Below are positions 17,881 through 26,628 of a stretch of DNA of 64,000 nucleotides, piece after piece. The notes beneath the pieces were generated by a model. That model saw nothing but the letters and a program-made list of their open reading frames with translations, was not told where the DNA came from and did no database searches. The stretch covers positions 27,149-91,148 of the forward strand of contig NZ_SKCH01000015.1 in the NCBI RefSeq assembly GCF_005434945.1. The letters are read 5' to 3'. How positions within the stretch are numbered: position 1 is the stretch's first letter; each line of letters begins with the position of its first letter. This DNA comes from Prescottella subtropica (GTDB taxonomy: Bacteria > Actinomycetota > Actinomycetes > Mycobacteriales > Mycobacteriaceae). A program made the position numbers and the translations under genes.

Positions 17881-19746
17881 ATGTGCGGAATCGTGGGTTA
17901 CGTAGGCCACCGCCAGGCTCTGGGGGTCGTGGTCGAGGCGTTGCAGCGAATGGAATACCGCGGCTACGACTCCGCAGGAATCGCGATCGTCGACGGCGCG
18001 GGCAAGCTCGAAACCGAGAAGAAGGCCGGCCGGTTGTCGAACCTGCAGGCGCGGCTCGACGAGGTCGGCCGGGACGGCTTCGTCGGCACCACCGGCATGG
18101 GGCACACCCGGTGGGCGACGCACGGCAAGCCGACCGACCGCAACGCGCACCCGCACCGGGATGCGAGCGGGATGTTCGCGGTCGTACACAACGGCATCAT
18201 CGAGAACTTCGCGCCGTTGCGTGCCGAGCTCGAGGCCGCCGACGTGGAACTGGCGAGCGACACCGACTCCGAGGTCACGGTCCATCTGGTGGCCCGCGCC
18301 TACGCCGAGGGTTCCACGAAGGGCGACTTCGTCGAGAGTGTGCGCTCGGTACTGCGCCGCCTCGAGGGTGCGTTCACGCTGGTGTTCACGCACGCCGACA
18401 ATCCGGACGTGATCATCGCGGCCCGCCGGTCGACGCCGCTGGTCGTCGGTGTCGGTGACGGCGAGATGTTCGTCGGCTCGGATGTCGCGGCGTTCATCGA
18501 GCACACCCGGAACGCGGTCGAACTCGGCCAGGACCAGGTCGTCGTCCTCACCGCCGACAGCTACACGGTGACCGACTTCTTCGGGAACACGGACGTCGAG
18601 ACCCGGCCCTTCACCATCGACTGGGATCTGCAGGCCGCCGAGAAGGGCGGTCACGACTACTTCATGCTCAAGGAGATCGACGAGCAGCCGGACGCGGTCG
18701 CGGACACCCTGCGCGGCCATTTCGTCGACCAGCGCATCGTCCTCGACGAGCAGCGCCTGTCCGATCAGGAGCTGCGGGACGTCGACAAGGTGTTCGTCGT
18801 CGCGTGCGGCAGCGCCTACCATTCGGGCCTGCTCGCCAAGTACGCGATCGAGCACTGGACGCGGCTGCCTGTCGAGGTGGAGCTGGCCAGCGAGTTCCGG
18901 TACCGCGACCCGGTGCTGGACCGGTCGACGCTCGTCGTCGCGATCTCGCAGTCCGGGGAGACGGCGGACACGCTCGAGGCCGTCAAGCATGCCAAGGATC
19001 AGAAGGCGCGGGTCCTGGCGATCTGCAACACCAACGGTGCGCAGATTCCGCGTGAGGCCGACGCCGTCCTCTACACGCGGGCCGGTCCGGAGATCGCCGT
19101 CGCCTCGACCAAGGCCTTCCTCGCCCAGGTGACCGCGAACTACCTGGTGGGTCTGGCGTTGGCGCAGGCGCGGGGGACCAAGTACCCCGACGAGGTCGCG
19201 CGGGAGTACGCGGACCTGGCCGCGATGCCCGAGCTGGTGTCGCGGGTGCTCGAGAAGGTCGAGTCGGTGCGGGAGCTGGCGCGCACGTACGCGCAGTCGT
19301 CGGCGGTGCTGTTCCTGGGACGGCACGTGGGCTACCCGGTGGCGCTCGAGGGTGCGCTCAAGCTCAAGGAGCTCGCGTACATGCACGCCGAGGGGTTCGC
19401 GGCCGGCGAGCTCAAGCACGGTCCGATCGCGCTGATCCAGGAGGGTCTGCCGGTCATCGTGGTGATGCCGTCGCCGAAGGGCCGTGCGGTGCTGCACTCG
19501 AAGCTGGTCTCGAACATTCAGGAGATCAAGGCGCGTGGGGCGACGACGATCGTGATCGCCGAGGAGGGTGACGAGGCGGTGCGGGCGCACGCCGACCATC
19601 TCATCGAGATCCCGGCGGCCCCGACGCTGCTGCAGCCGCTGCTGTCCACGGTGCCGCTGCAGGTGTTCGCGGCCGAGGTCGCGCAGGCCCGCGGTCTGGA
19701 TGTCGACAAGCCGCGGAACCTGGCGAAGTCCGTCACCGTCGAATAG
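17881..19746 (+). CDS. glmS: Glutamine--fructose-6-phosphate aminotransferase (isomerising)
   Basis: 621 aa. GlmS makes glucosamine-6-phosphate from fructose-6-phosphate and glutamine, the committed step to UDP-GlcNAc. The N-terminal class II glutamine amidotransferase domain begins MCGIVGYVGH; Cys2 becomes the N-terminal nucleophile. TRWATHGKP and HNGIIENF are also diagnostic. Two SIS domains follow: ACGSAYHSGL with AISQSGETADTL, then GRHVGYPVALEGALKLKE. The C-terminus ends AKSVTVE, as in the family. Only 0-2 nt of leader is predicted, leaving no room for a glmS ribozyme. Confidence 0.97.
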   Translation: MCGIVGYVGHRQALGVVVEALQRMEYRGYDSAGIAIVDGAGKLETEKKAGRLSNLQARLDEVGRDGFVGTTGMGHTRWATHGKPTDRNAHPHRDASGMFAVVHNGIIENFAPLRAELEAADVELASDTDSEVTVHLVARAYAEGSTKGDFVESVRSVLRRLEGAFTLVFTHADNPDVIIAARRSTPLVVGVGDGEMFVGSDVAAFIEHTRNAVELGQDQVVVLTADSYTVTDFFGNTDVETRPFTIDWDLQAAEKGGHDYFMLKEIDEQPDAVADTLRGHFVDQRIVLDEQRLSDQELRDVDKVFVVACGSAYHSGLLAKYAIEHWTRLPVEVELASEFRYRDPVLDRSTLVVAISQSGETADTLEAVKHAKDQKARVLAICNTNGAQIPREADAVLYTRAGPEIAVASTKAFLAQVTANYLVGLALAQARGTKYPDEVAREYADLAAMPELVSRVLEKVESVRELARTYAQSSAVLFLGRHVGYPVALEGALKLKELAYMHAEGFAAGELKHGPIALIQEGLPVIVVMPSPKGRAVLHSKLVSNIQEIKARGATTIVIAEEGDEAVRAHADHLIEIPAAPTLLQPLLSTVPLQVFAAEVAQARGLDVDKPRNLAKSVTVE

Positions 19747-19754
19747 GTCGACCA

Positions 19755-19797
19755 CTCGGAGCGGTCGTGGTGCTCACACCACCACGACCGCTCCGAG
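19755..19797. terminator. Perfect bidirectional terminator overlapping the cupredoxin gene
   Basis: An 18-bp perfect stem (19755-19772 with 19780-19797, arm CTCGGAGCGGTCGTGGTG) and a 7-nt loop. It lies 8 bp after glmS and covers the last codons (…LGAVVVV) and stop of the convergent lipoprotein gene. It is symmetrical enough to stop both transcripts. Confidence 0.8.
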
Positions 19798-20133
19798 CAT
19801 GTCCGGGTGCAGTGAGCACGTGTAGTCGTAGGTGCCCGGCTGCGTGAACGTGTACGTCCACGTGCCGGTCTGCAGCAGCGGGCTGCGCAGCACCGATTTC
19901 GCGTCCCCGAGCCCGACGACGTCGTGCGGTGTGCCGCGGTCGTCGAACACCCACGTCACGGTGTCGCCGACGGACACGGTGAGCGAGGCCGGCGAATACG
20001 TCATGTTCTTCACCGTCACGGTGAGTCCGTCGCCCGGATCGGCCGGTACGTCACGTCCGGTGTCGGAGCTGCATCCGGAAAGGCTTGCCGCCAAGGCGAT
20101 TCCGGCGATCAGTGCGGTAACCCGTGTCTTCAT
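19774..20133 (-). CDS. Cupredoxin-domain lipoprotein (type I copper site)
   Basis: 119 aa. A lipoprotein signal peptide (MKTRVTALIAGIALAASLSGC) has the lipobox LSGC, so the mature protein is anchored outside the membrane. The rest is a plastocyanin/amicyanin-like cupredoxin. Predicted Cu ligands are the His in GTPHDV and, in the C-terminal loop YDYTCSLHPDM, Cys, His and Met. It probably carries electrons or binds copper; the redox partner is not encoded nearby. The ATG at 20133 leaves 24 bp to the divergent nnr start. The 3' end lies inside a terminator stem. Confidence 0.82.
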   Translation of the reverse strand: MKTRVTALIAGIALAASLSGCSSDTGRDVPADPGDGLTVTVKNMTYSPASLTVSVGDTVTWVFDDRGTPHDVVGLGDAKSVLRSPLLQTGTWTYTFTQPGTYDYTCSLHPDMLGAVVVV

Positions 20134-20144
20134 GCGATCCAGCG

Positions 20145-20150
20145 TAATCT
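20145..20150 (+). promoter_or_regulatory. nnr -10 hexamer (leaderless mRNA predicted)
   Basis: TAATCT ends 7 nt before the nnr ATG at 20158. The gap GACGGCG is not a ribosome site, so a leaderless transcript is expected. The element lies within the 24-bp gap to the divergent lipoprotein gene. Confidence 0.6.
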
Positions 20151-20157
20151 GACGGCG

Positions 20158-21606
20158 ATGCGCAACTACCACACGACGACGCAGGTCGAGGCCGCCGAGG
20201 CGCCGCTGCTCGCGGCCCTGCCCGACGGCACGCTGATGCGTCGGGCCGCGTACGGGCTAGCCCGGATCACGGCCGCGGAACTGCGGGCCCGCACCGGTGG
20301 GGTCGCCGGCCGTCGGGTGACGCTGCTGGTGGGGTCGGGCAACAACGGCGGCGACGCACTGTGGGCGGGGGCGCTGCTGCGCCGCCGCGGGGTGGAGGTC
20401 ACCGCGATCCTGCTGAATCCGGAGCGGGCGCACCCGGCCGGTCTCGCGGCGCTGCGGGCCGCGGGCGGACGCGTCCACGCCGACCCGGCCGCCGATCCCG
20501 GGAACCCGGACCTGGTGCTCGACGGCATCGTCGGCATCTCCGGGCGGGGGGCGCTGCGGCCCGCCGCGGCCGACCTCGTCGCGCGGGTCGGCGCCCCGAT
20601 CGTCGCGGTGGATCTGCCGTCCGGCGTCGACCCGGACACCGGTGCCGTCGACGGGCCTGCGGTGTCGGCGGCCGTCACGGTCGCGTTCGGTGCGCTCAAA
20701 CCCGTCCACGTGCTGGCCGCCGACCGCTGCGGCCGGATCGAACCGGTGCCCATCGGACTCGATCTTCCGGAGCCCGATCTGGTGGCGTTCGAACCGTCGG
20801 AGGTGGGCCGGGCGTGGCCGGTGCCGGGTGCCGCCGACGACAAGTACTCGCAGGGTGTGGTCGGTGTGGTCGCCGGAAGCCGACGCTATCCGGGGGCCGC
20901 GGTGCTGACGGCGGGTGCGGCGGTGACCGCGACCGCGGGCATGGTCCGGTACGCGGGCCGGGCGGCCGCGGAGGTGCTGAGCCGCTGGCCGGAGGTGGTC
21001 GCGGCGTCGTCGCCCGCCGACGCCGGTCGGGTGCAGGCGTGGATCGTCGGACCCGGCATCGGTCTCGACGACGCCGGTCTCGACGAGCTGCGCACGGTGC
21101 TGGCGTCGGAGCTGCCGGTGCTCGTCGACGCCGACGGTCTCACGCTGCTCGCCCGGAATCCGGGTCTGGTGTGCGGGCGGACGGCCCCCACCCTGCTCAC
21201 CCCGCACGCAGGGGAGTTCGAACGCCTCGCCGGGGTGTCGCCGGCACCGGACCGGGTCGCGGCGACGCGGGCGCTGGCCGCGGACTGGGGGGTGACGGTG
21301 CTGCTCAAGGGGCGGGCCACGGTGATCGCCGACCCGGCCGGGCGGGTGTTCGTCAACGATGCGGGCTCGTCGTGGGCGGCGACCGCCGGGTCGGGGGACG
21401 TGCTGTCGGGGATCGTCGGGGCGCTGCTGGCGACCGGGCTCGAGCCCGCGCTCGCGGCGGCGATGGGCGCGCGCGCCCATGCGCTGGCCGCGAACCTGGC
21501 GGCACGGGAGGACTCGGCCGGTCTCGCCCCGATTTCGGCGTCGCCGCTGCTGACGCACCTGCGCGCGGCGATCCGGATTCTCCGGGCGCACGTGCCCGAA
21601 TCGTGA
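20158..21606 (+). CDS. nnr: Bifunctional NAD(P)H-hydrate epimerase / dehydratase
   Basis: 482 aa. The enzyme repairs hydrated NADH and NADPH. The N-terminal epimerase domain (YjeF_N, about 1-210) shows LVGSGNNGGDALWAG and VDLPSGVDPDTG. The C-terminal ADP/ATP-dependent dehydratase (YjeF_C, about 220-475) shows LTPHAGEFERL, VLLKGRATVI and AGSGDVLSGIVGALLA. The order and length are those of fused Nnr, and Rv3433c occupies this place in M. tuberculosis. alr follows 59 bp later. Confidence 0.93.
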   Translation: MRNYHTTTQVEAAEAPLLAALPDGTLMRRAAYGLARITAAELRARTGGVAGRRVTLLVGSGNNGGDALWAGALLRRRGVEVTAILLNPERAHPAGLAALRAAGGRVHADPAADPGNPDLVLDGIVGISGRGALRPAAADLVARVGAPIVAVDLPSGVDPDTGAVDGPAVSAAVTVAFGALKPVHVLAADRCGRIEPVPIGLDLPEPDLVAFEPSEVGRAWPVPGAADDKYSQGVVGVVAGSRRYPGAAVLTAGAAVTATAGMVRYAGRAAAEVLSRWPEVVAASSPADAGRVQAWIVGPGIGLDDAGLDELRTVLASELPVLVDADGLTLLARNPGLVCGRTAPTLLTPHAGEFERLAGVSPAPDRVAATRALAADWGVTVLLKGRATVIADPAGRVFVNDAGSSWAATAGSGDVLSGIVGALLATGLEPALAAAMGARAHALAANLAAREDSAGLAPISASPLLTHLRAAIRILRAHVPES

Positions 21607-21665
21607 CGGGTCGGGATTCCACCCACGGGACCGTTTCGCCGCGATGAGTGGCAGGATCGAAGACC

Positions 21666-22877
21666 GTGACCACCACTGCACAGGAGCCCGACACCGAACC
21701 GCACACTTCCGGCGATCTCGCGCCGCCGGCCGTCGAACCGCAGGCCGAAGCGGTGATCGACCTCGACGCCGTCGCGCACAATGTCGCGATCCTGCGCGAG
21801 CATGCCGGTGCCGCGGCGGTCATGGCGGTCGTCAAGGCCGACGCCTACAACCACGGTGCGGTCCCGGTCGGTCGGGCCGCGCTCGCGGCCGGGGCGCGGG
21901 AGCTCGGTGTCACGACGCTCGGCGAGGGTGTGGAACTGAAGCAGGCGGGTATCACGGCGCCGGTCCTGTCGTGGCTGCACACCGCCGACTCCGACTACGT
22001 CCCGGCGCTCGCGGCGGGCGTCGAACTGGGGTTGTCGTCGCCGCGGCATCTGCGGGCCGTCGTCGACGCCGCCCGGCAGGTGGGCGTCCCGGCGACCGTC
22101 ACGATCAAGGTCGACACGGGCCTGAACCGCAACGGTGTCTCCCGTGACGAGTGGCCCGACTTCCTGAAGGACATCGCGCGCGCCGAGGCGGAGGGTGCGG
22201 TCCGGTTCAAGGGCGTGTTCTCGCATCTCGCGCACGCCGACGAACCGCATCATCCGGTGATCGACACGCAGCGGGACCGGCTGGTGGAAGCGGTCTCCGA
22301 CGCCAGGCGTCTCGGCCTCGTCCCGCAGGCCGTCCACCTGTCGAACTCGGCGGCCACCCTCACCCGCCCGGACCTGCGGTTCGACATGGTCCGTCCCGGT
22401 ATCGCGCTGTACGGGCTGTCTCCGGTGCCGGAGGCGGGCACGTTCGGGCTGCGCCCGGTGATGACGTTCCGGTCGCGGGTCGCGCTGGTGAAGAAGGTCG
22501 CCGCCGGTGACGGCGTCTCGTACGGGCACACGTGGGTGGCGCCGCACGACACCACCGTCGCGTTGCTGCCCGTCGGATACGCGGACGGCCTGCCGCGGGC
22601 CCTGAGCGGCCGGTTCGACGTGTGGCTCGGCGACGACCGGCGTCCGGGGATCGGCCGGGTCTGCATGGACCAGGTCGTCGTCGACCTCGGCCCGGACGGT
22701 GCCGGCGTCCGCGAGGGCGACGTCGCCGTGTTCTTCGGTGACGGGCAGCCCGGCCGCGGCGTGCCGCACGTGCAGGAGTGGGCGGACATGCTCGACACCA
22801 TCCACTACGAGGTGGTGACATCGGTGCGGGGCCGGACGGTCCGGACGTACGTCGGAGGCCCGGGCGGGCGCTCGTGA
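21666..22877 (+). CDS. alr: Alanine racemase
   Basis: 403 aa from GTG 21666 (an in-frame GTG at 21648 would add six residues). PLP-dependent L-/D-alanine interconversion supplies D-Ala for peptidoglycan. The PLP lysine is K57 (VVKADAYNHGA) and the second catalytic base is Y286 (GVSYGHTWV). GIGRVCMDQVVVD near the C-terminal barrel is characteristic. The Pro/Glu-rich residues 1-27 precede the family domain (AVIDLDAVAHNV). AGGA lies about 9 nt before the chosen start. The stop overlaps the next start by 4 bp. Confidence 0.95.
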   Translation: MTTTAQEPDTEPHTSGDLAPPAVEPQAEAVIDLDAVAHNVAILREHAGAAAVMAVVKADAYNHGAVPVGRAALAAGARELGVTTLGEGVELKQAGITAPVLSWLHTADSDYVPALAAGVELGLSSPRHLRAVVDAARQVGVPATVTIKVDTGLNRNGVSRDEWPDFLKDIARAEAEGAVRFKGVFSHLAHADEPHHPVIDTQRDRLVEAVSDARRLGLVPQAVHLSNSAATLTRPDLRFDMVRPGIALYGLSPVPEAGTFGLRPVMTFRSRVALVKKVAAGDGVSYGHTWVAPHDTTVALLPVGYADGLPRALSGRFDVWLGDDRRPGIGRVCMDQVVVDLGPDGAGVREGDVAVFFGDGQPGRGVPHVQEWADMLDTIHYEVVTSVRGRTVRTYVGGPGGRS

Positions 22878-23959
22878 ACCTGCTGAACCGGCTCGGCCTG
22901 CTCGGTGGGGTCGCCGGGGTCGCCGCGATCGGTGCGCTCGCGGGACTGAACGTCGTCAAGGCCGCGACGACGCGGCGCGGCCCGGAGATCTACGGGTCCG
23001 AGGACTTCACGCTGATGAGCCGCGACCGCAGCCGCACCGTCGTCGCCGAGGACGGGGTGCCGCTGCTGGTGCGGGAGGCGGGCGACGGCGACGCCCCGCT
23101 GACGGTGATCTTCGTGCACGGGTACTGCCTGCGCATGGAGTCGTGGCATTTCCAGCGCACGCAGCTCGCGCAGCGGTGGGGTGACGAGGCCCGCCTGGTG
23201 TTCTACGACCAGCGCGGCCACGGCGGGTCCGGCATGTCGACGGTGGAGGGCAGCACCATCGCCCAGCTCGGACGCGACCTGGCCACGGTGATCGACGCGG
23301 TCGCCCCGTCCGGTCCGGTGGTGCTCGTCGGGCATTCGATGGGCGGCATGACGATTCTCGCGGCGGCCCGCCAGTTCCCGGAGCTGGTCGAGGAGCGGGT
23401 GATCGGCGTCGGCCTGCTCTCGACGACGGCGGCCGGCCTGAACCAGTCGGGACTCGGCCGCAACCTGAACAATCCGGTGATCGACGCGTTCCGGCTCGCG
23501 GTGCGCACCGCGCCCGGGGTGGTGCAGCAGGCGCGTGGTGCGGCCCGCGCGATCATCGCGCCGATCCTGCGGGCCGCGTCGTACGGCACCGAGGTGAGCC
23601 CGCGGCTCGTCGAGTTCTCCGACGGCATGCTCGGCGACATCTCGGTGGTGACGATCGTCCACTTCCTCGAGACGCTGGAGTTGCACGACGAATCCGAGGC
23701 GCTGCCGGTGCTCGCGGACACGCCGGCGCTGGTGTTGTGCGGCGACGCCGACATGATCATCCCGTTTCCCAGCTCGAAGGCGCTCGCGACGGGGCTGCAC
23801 CGTTCCGAGCTGGTGCGGGTGCGCGACGCGGGCCATCTCGTGGAGCTCGAGTTCCCGCAGGTAACCTCCGATGCGATCGACCGGTTGGTCCGGCGCGCCG
23901 TGTCGAGCCGTGAGAGTGCAGCGCCGGTCGACGAACTGGAGCAGACCGATGCCGGCTGA
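22874..23959 (+). CDS. Alpha/beta-fold hydrolase with N-terminal membrane anchor
   Basis: 361 aa, coupled to alr (GTGA overlap) and to tsaE (11-bp overlap). A hydrophobic N-terminus (LLNRLGLLGGVAGVAAIGALA) looks like a signal anchor. The catalytic core shows HGYCLRMESW, FYDQRGHGGSG, nucleophile S155 in GHSMGG, the acid in VLCGDADMIIP and the histidine in DAGHLVELE. Substrate is unknown. Genes of this type are commonly placed between alr and tsaE in actinobacteria, so the location may reflect conserved order rather than shared function. Confidence 0.85.
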   Translation: MNLLNRLGLLGGVAGVAAIGALAGLNVVKAATTRRGPEIYGSEDFTLMSRDRSRTVVAEDGVPLLVREAGDGDAPLTVIFVHGYCLRMESWHFQRTQLAQRWGDEARLVFYDQRGHGGSGMSTVEGSTIAQLGRDLATVIDAVAPSGPVVLVGHSMGGMTILAAARQFPELVEERVIGVGLLSTTAAGLNQSGLGRNLNNPVIDAFRLAVRTAPGVVQQARGAARAIIAPILRAASYGTEVSPRLVEFSDGMLGDISVVTIVHFLETLELHDESEALPVLADTPALVLCGDADMIIPFPSSKALATGLHRSELVRVRDAGHLVELEFPQVTSDAIDRLVRRAVSSRESAAPVDELEQTDAG

Positions 23960-24458
23960 CACACGTACCGGGCGCGGCAGCGCGACGCTGCCCACCACCG
24001 CGGACACCGAGGCCCTCGGCCGGGCGCTGGCGGAGACCCTGGACGCCGGTGACCTCGTCGTTCTCGACGGCCCGCTCGGGGCCGGGAAGACGGCCCTGAC
24101 CCGCGGTATCGCTGCCGGTCTCGGTGTCGAGGGCCGGGTCACGTCACCGACGTTCATCATCGCCCGCGAGCACCGGCCCGGCACCCGCCCGGACGGCGGC
24201 GACCCCGTCGCCCTGGTGCACGTCGACGCGTACCGGCTGGGGGAGGCCGGGGGCGGCGGTGCGGTGGACCTGCACGATCAGCTCGACGCCCTCGACCTCG
24301 ACACCGACCTCGAGAGTGCGGTCGTGGTCGTCGAGTGGGGGGAGGGTGTCGTCGAGCATCTCGCGGACCGGCACCTGCGGGTGCGGCTGCGCCGTGAACC
24401 CGAATCCGATGTGCGTACCGCGACGTGGGAGTGGGTGTCCGGCCCCGGTACCCGCTGA
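23949..24458 (+). CDS. tsaE: tRNA t6A biosynthesis ATPase TsaE
   Basis: 169 aa. TsaE is the ATPase that works with TsaB-TsaD to make N6-threonylcarbamoyladenosine at A37 of ANN-decoding tRNAs. The P-loop is GPLGAGKTA (K47); SPTFIIAREH and HVDAYRL are family motifs, with VVVVEWGEGV near the end. The ATG at 23949 lies within the previous gene. tsaB, rimI and tsaD lie just downstream, separated only by a gene on the opposite strand. Confidence 0.93.
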   Translation: MPADTRTGRGSATLPTTADTEALGRALAETLDAGDLVVLDGPLGAGKTALTRGIAAGLGVEGRVTSPTFIIAREHRPGTRPDGGDPVALVHVDAYRLGEAGGGGAVDLHDQLDALDLDTDLESAVVVVEWGEGVVEHLADRHLRVRLRREPESDVRTATWEWVSGPGTR

Positions 24459-24467
24459 ACCTGCCGG

Positions 24468-25346
24468 TCAGCGGCGGCGGCCGTCGGCGGCGCGCACCTT
24501 CCGGTAGGGGTGGGCGTCGACGTCGGTGAGCATGTCGGCGATCAGCTTCTCGTAGGGCTTGTTGCGGCGGGCCGCGGCCATGAGCCAGCCGGTCACCCGC
24601 GCCGCACCGCCCAGGCTCATCGGGCGGCCCGCGATCCCGTACATGGTGCGCGCCCAGTCCGGGAGCAGCGCGATGATGCCGTCCTGGATCACCACCGACG
24701 ACGCCACCGTGATCGGGTTGCCGCGCAGCGACGGCTTCCGCAGGCCGGCGGTCGCTTCGGCCGCGGGCAGTGTCACCGCCAGCCGGTCGACCTGCGCGTG
24801 GATGTAGGTGTCGAGTTCGGCGTGGGTGCGCGGCAACCCGGACGGGTCGAGGCCCACCAACTCCGCCGCCCGATGCTGTTCGACGACGAACCGGTCACGC
24901 TCGGCCGGGGTGAGCCGCGGACCGTACATCTCGGAGCTGCGCAGGATGCCCCACACGAGAGTGTGGTGTGTCCATTCGAGCCACGCCGGATCGTCCGCCC
25001 GGAGGGTGTGTCCGGTGCGCTCGTCCGTCCACTGGGCGTGTGCGTGCATGCGGCGCACCGACTCGCCGGCCGCGTGGGCGTGGACGGTGTCGCCGAACAC
25101 GGTGGTGTCGAGGTACTTGGCGGTGCGGGCGGCCCGGCCCACCGAGTCGGCATAGTTCACGGACACCTTGCTGAACAGTGTCATCATGCCCGGTTCGAGG
25201 GCCTGGAGCAGCACCCCGCACACCGCGCCGAGCGCGGAGGCCGGGTCGGCGAACAGCCGCCAGCTGATGCTGTCCGGGCCGAACAGCCCGTCGTCCTGCC
25301 GGGTTGCCGGGACGTCGCGCCCGGTGTTCTCGACGGCTCCACTCAT
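24468..25346 (-). CDS. Oxygenase MpaB-family (DUF2236) protein
   Basis: 292 aa. The family includes latex-clearing protein and other haem-dependent oxygenases, and the haem-ligand region is visible in WTHHTLVWGILRSSEMYG. Also typical are GLFGPDSISWRLFADP near the start and GNPITVASSVVIQDG. No signal peptide is present, so it is cytoplasmic or peripheral. The ATG at 25346 is the best start; sequence further 5' is the tsaB control region. It lies on the opposite strand between tsaE and tsaB. Substrate is unknown; most family members are uncharacterised. Confidence 0.82.
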   Translation of the reverse strand: MSGAVENTGRDVPATRQDDGLFGPDSISWRLFADPASALGAVCGVLLQALEPGMMTLFSKVSVNYADSVGRAARTAKYLDTTVFGDTVHAHAAGESVRRMHAHAQWTDERTGHTLRADDPAWLEWTHHTLVWGILRSSEMYGPRLTPAERDRFVVEQHRAAELVGLDPSGLPRTHAELDTYIHAQVDRLAVTLPAAEATAGLRKPSLRGNPITVASSVVIQDGIIALLPDWARTMYGIAGRPMSLGGAARVTGWLMAAARRNKPYEKLIADMLTDVDAHPYRKVRAADGRRR

Positions 25347-25479
25347 GATCGGGTCCTTATCGCTCGCTGATGCGTCCGGTGCCGACCTGACACGGCGGCC
25401 CCCGCTGCGGCATTTGTACCAAATTACGTGCATGTCCGTGCGGTGATCGGCCGGTCCGGTGATGTCGCCGGTGGGCGGG

Positions 25480-25485
25480 TAGCCT
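25480..25485 (+). promoter_or_regulatory. tsaB -10 hexamer (near-leaderless)
   Basis: TAGCCT ends 8 nt before GTG 25494. No Shine-Dalgarno sequence is present between them, so tsaB is probably read from a leaderless mRNA. Confidence 0.5.
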
Positions 25486-25493
25486 GGTACATC

Positions 25494-26156
25494 GTGCTTG
25501 TGCTTGCCATCGACACCTCCACTCCCGCGGTCACCGCGGGTGTCGTGCACGTCGATCCGGAGAGCGACGGCGCCCCGCGCACGCTCGCGACCCGGATCAC
25601 CGTCGACGCCCGCGCACACGCGGAGGTTCTCACCCCTCAGATCCTCGAATGCCTCACCGAGTCCGGGCACATCCCCGCCGACCTCGACGCCGTCGTGGTC
25701 GGAGTCGGGCCGGGACCGTTCACCGGTCTGCGGGTCGGCATGGCCACCGGTGCCGCGTTCGGTGACGCCCTCGACGTGCCCGTGTACGGAGTGTGCAGCC
25801 TCGACGCCATCGCCGCCGATGTCACCGCGGTGGCCGGCGACCACAACCTGTTGGTGGTCACCGATGCCCGTCGCCGCGAGGTGTACTGGGCGCGGTACGC
25901 GGGCGCCGAGCGGGTCGACGGGCCGGGCGTGATCGCACCGAACGAGCTCGACGCGGAGCCGTCCGAGATGATCGCGGGATCCGCATCCCACGTGGACATG
26001 TTCGATCTGCCGGTCCGTCCGGTGGAGACGCCGTCACCGGCCGGTCTGGTGACCGTCGCCGCGGCGGCGCTGCGGGCCGGGACCCGGCCGGAACCGCTGG
26101 TGCCGCTGTATCTTCGCCGCCCCGATGCGGTGGAGTTGGCGGACCGTCGCGCATGA
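25494..26156 (+). CDS. tsaB: tRNA t6A biosynthesis protein TsaB
   Basis: 220 aa. TsaB is a catalytically inactive ASKHA-fold partner of TsaD. VLVLAIDTSTPAVTAGVVH is the first phosphate-loop region, and VVGVGPGPFTGLRVGMATG is the most conserved family segment. The GTG at 25494 lies just downstream of a TAGCCT hexamer. It overlaps rimI by 4 bp (ATGA). Confidence 0.94.
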   Translation: MLVLAIDTSTPAVTAGVVHVDPESDGAPRTLATRITVDARAHAEVLTPQILECLTESGHIPADLDAVVVGVGPGPFTGLRVGMATGAAFGDALDVPVYGVCSLDAIAADVTAVAGDHNLLVVTDARRREVYWARYAGAERVDGPGVIAPNELDAEPSEMIAGSASHVDMFDLPVRPVETPSPAGLVTVAAAALRAGTRPEPLVPLYLRRPDAVELADRRA

Positions 26157-26623
26157 GTGCACGGATCGTCGCGATGACCGGCGACGACGCCGACCGGTGC
26201 GCCGAACTCGAGCAGGTGCTCTTCCCCGGTGACGACCCGTGGAGCGCGCAGGCGTTCCGGTCGGAACTCGCCGGGGGCCACAACCGCTACTTCACCGCGC
26301 GGGACGACGCCGACACGCTGATCGGGTACGCGGGGGTGTCGCTGCTCGGCACCAGCATCACCCCCGAGGCCGAGGTCCACACGATCGGTGTCGATCCGGT
26401 GGCGCAGCGCGGCGGCATCGGCGGCGCCCTCCTCGACGCGCTGCTGCAGGTCGCGGACAGCTGGGGCGGGCCGGTGTTCCTCGAGGTGCGCACCGACAAC
26501 GCGCCGGCGATCGCACTGTACGAGCGCGAGGGTTTCGAGATCGTCGGTACCAGGAAGCGGTACTACCAGCCGAGCGGCGCGGACGCATTCACGATGCGTC
26601 GCCCGGCACCAGGCAAGGAGTGA
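26153..26623 (+). CDS. rimI: Ribosomal-protein-alanine N-acetyltransferase
   Basis: 156 aa, GNAT fold. It acetylates the N-terminal alanine of S18 and possibly other proteins. The acetyl-CoA loop is [12 protein letters not shown], after the EVHTIGVDP strand, and [18 protein letters not shown] is the typical C-terminal half. The [12 protein letters not shown] segment matches RimI substrate-binding sequence. The gene is coupled to tsaB in front and tsaD behind, the standard actinobacterial arrangement. Confidence 0.92.
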   Translation: MSARIVAMTGDDADRCAELEQVLFPGDDPWSAQAFRSELAGGHNRYFTARDDADTLIGYAGVSLLGTSITPEAEVHTIGVDPVAQRGGIGGALLDALLQVADSWGGPVFLEVRTDNAPAIALYEREGFEIVGTRKRYYQPSGADAFTMRRPAPGKE

Positions 26624-26628
26624 CGGCC

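Noticed and set aside
17813..17881. glmS ribozyme/riboswitch
   Set aside because: Known mainly in Firmicutes, and the predicted glmS leader is 0-2 nt, leaving no space for one.
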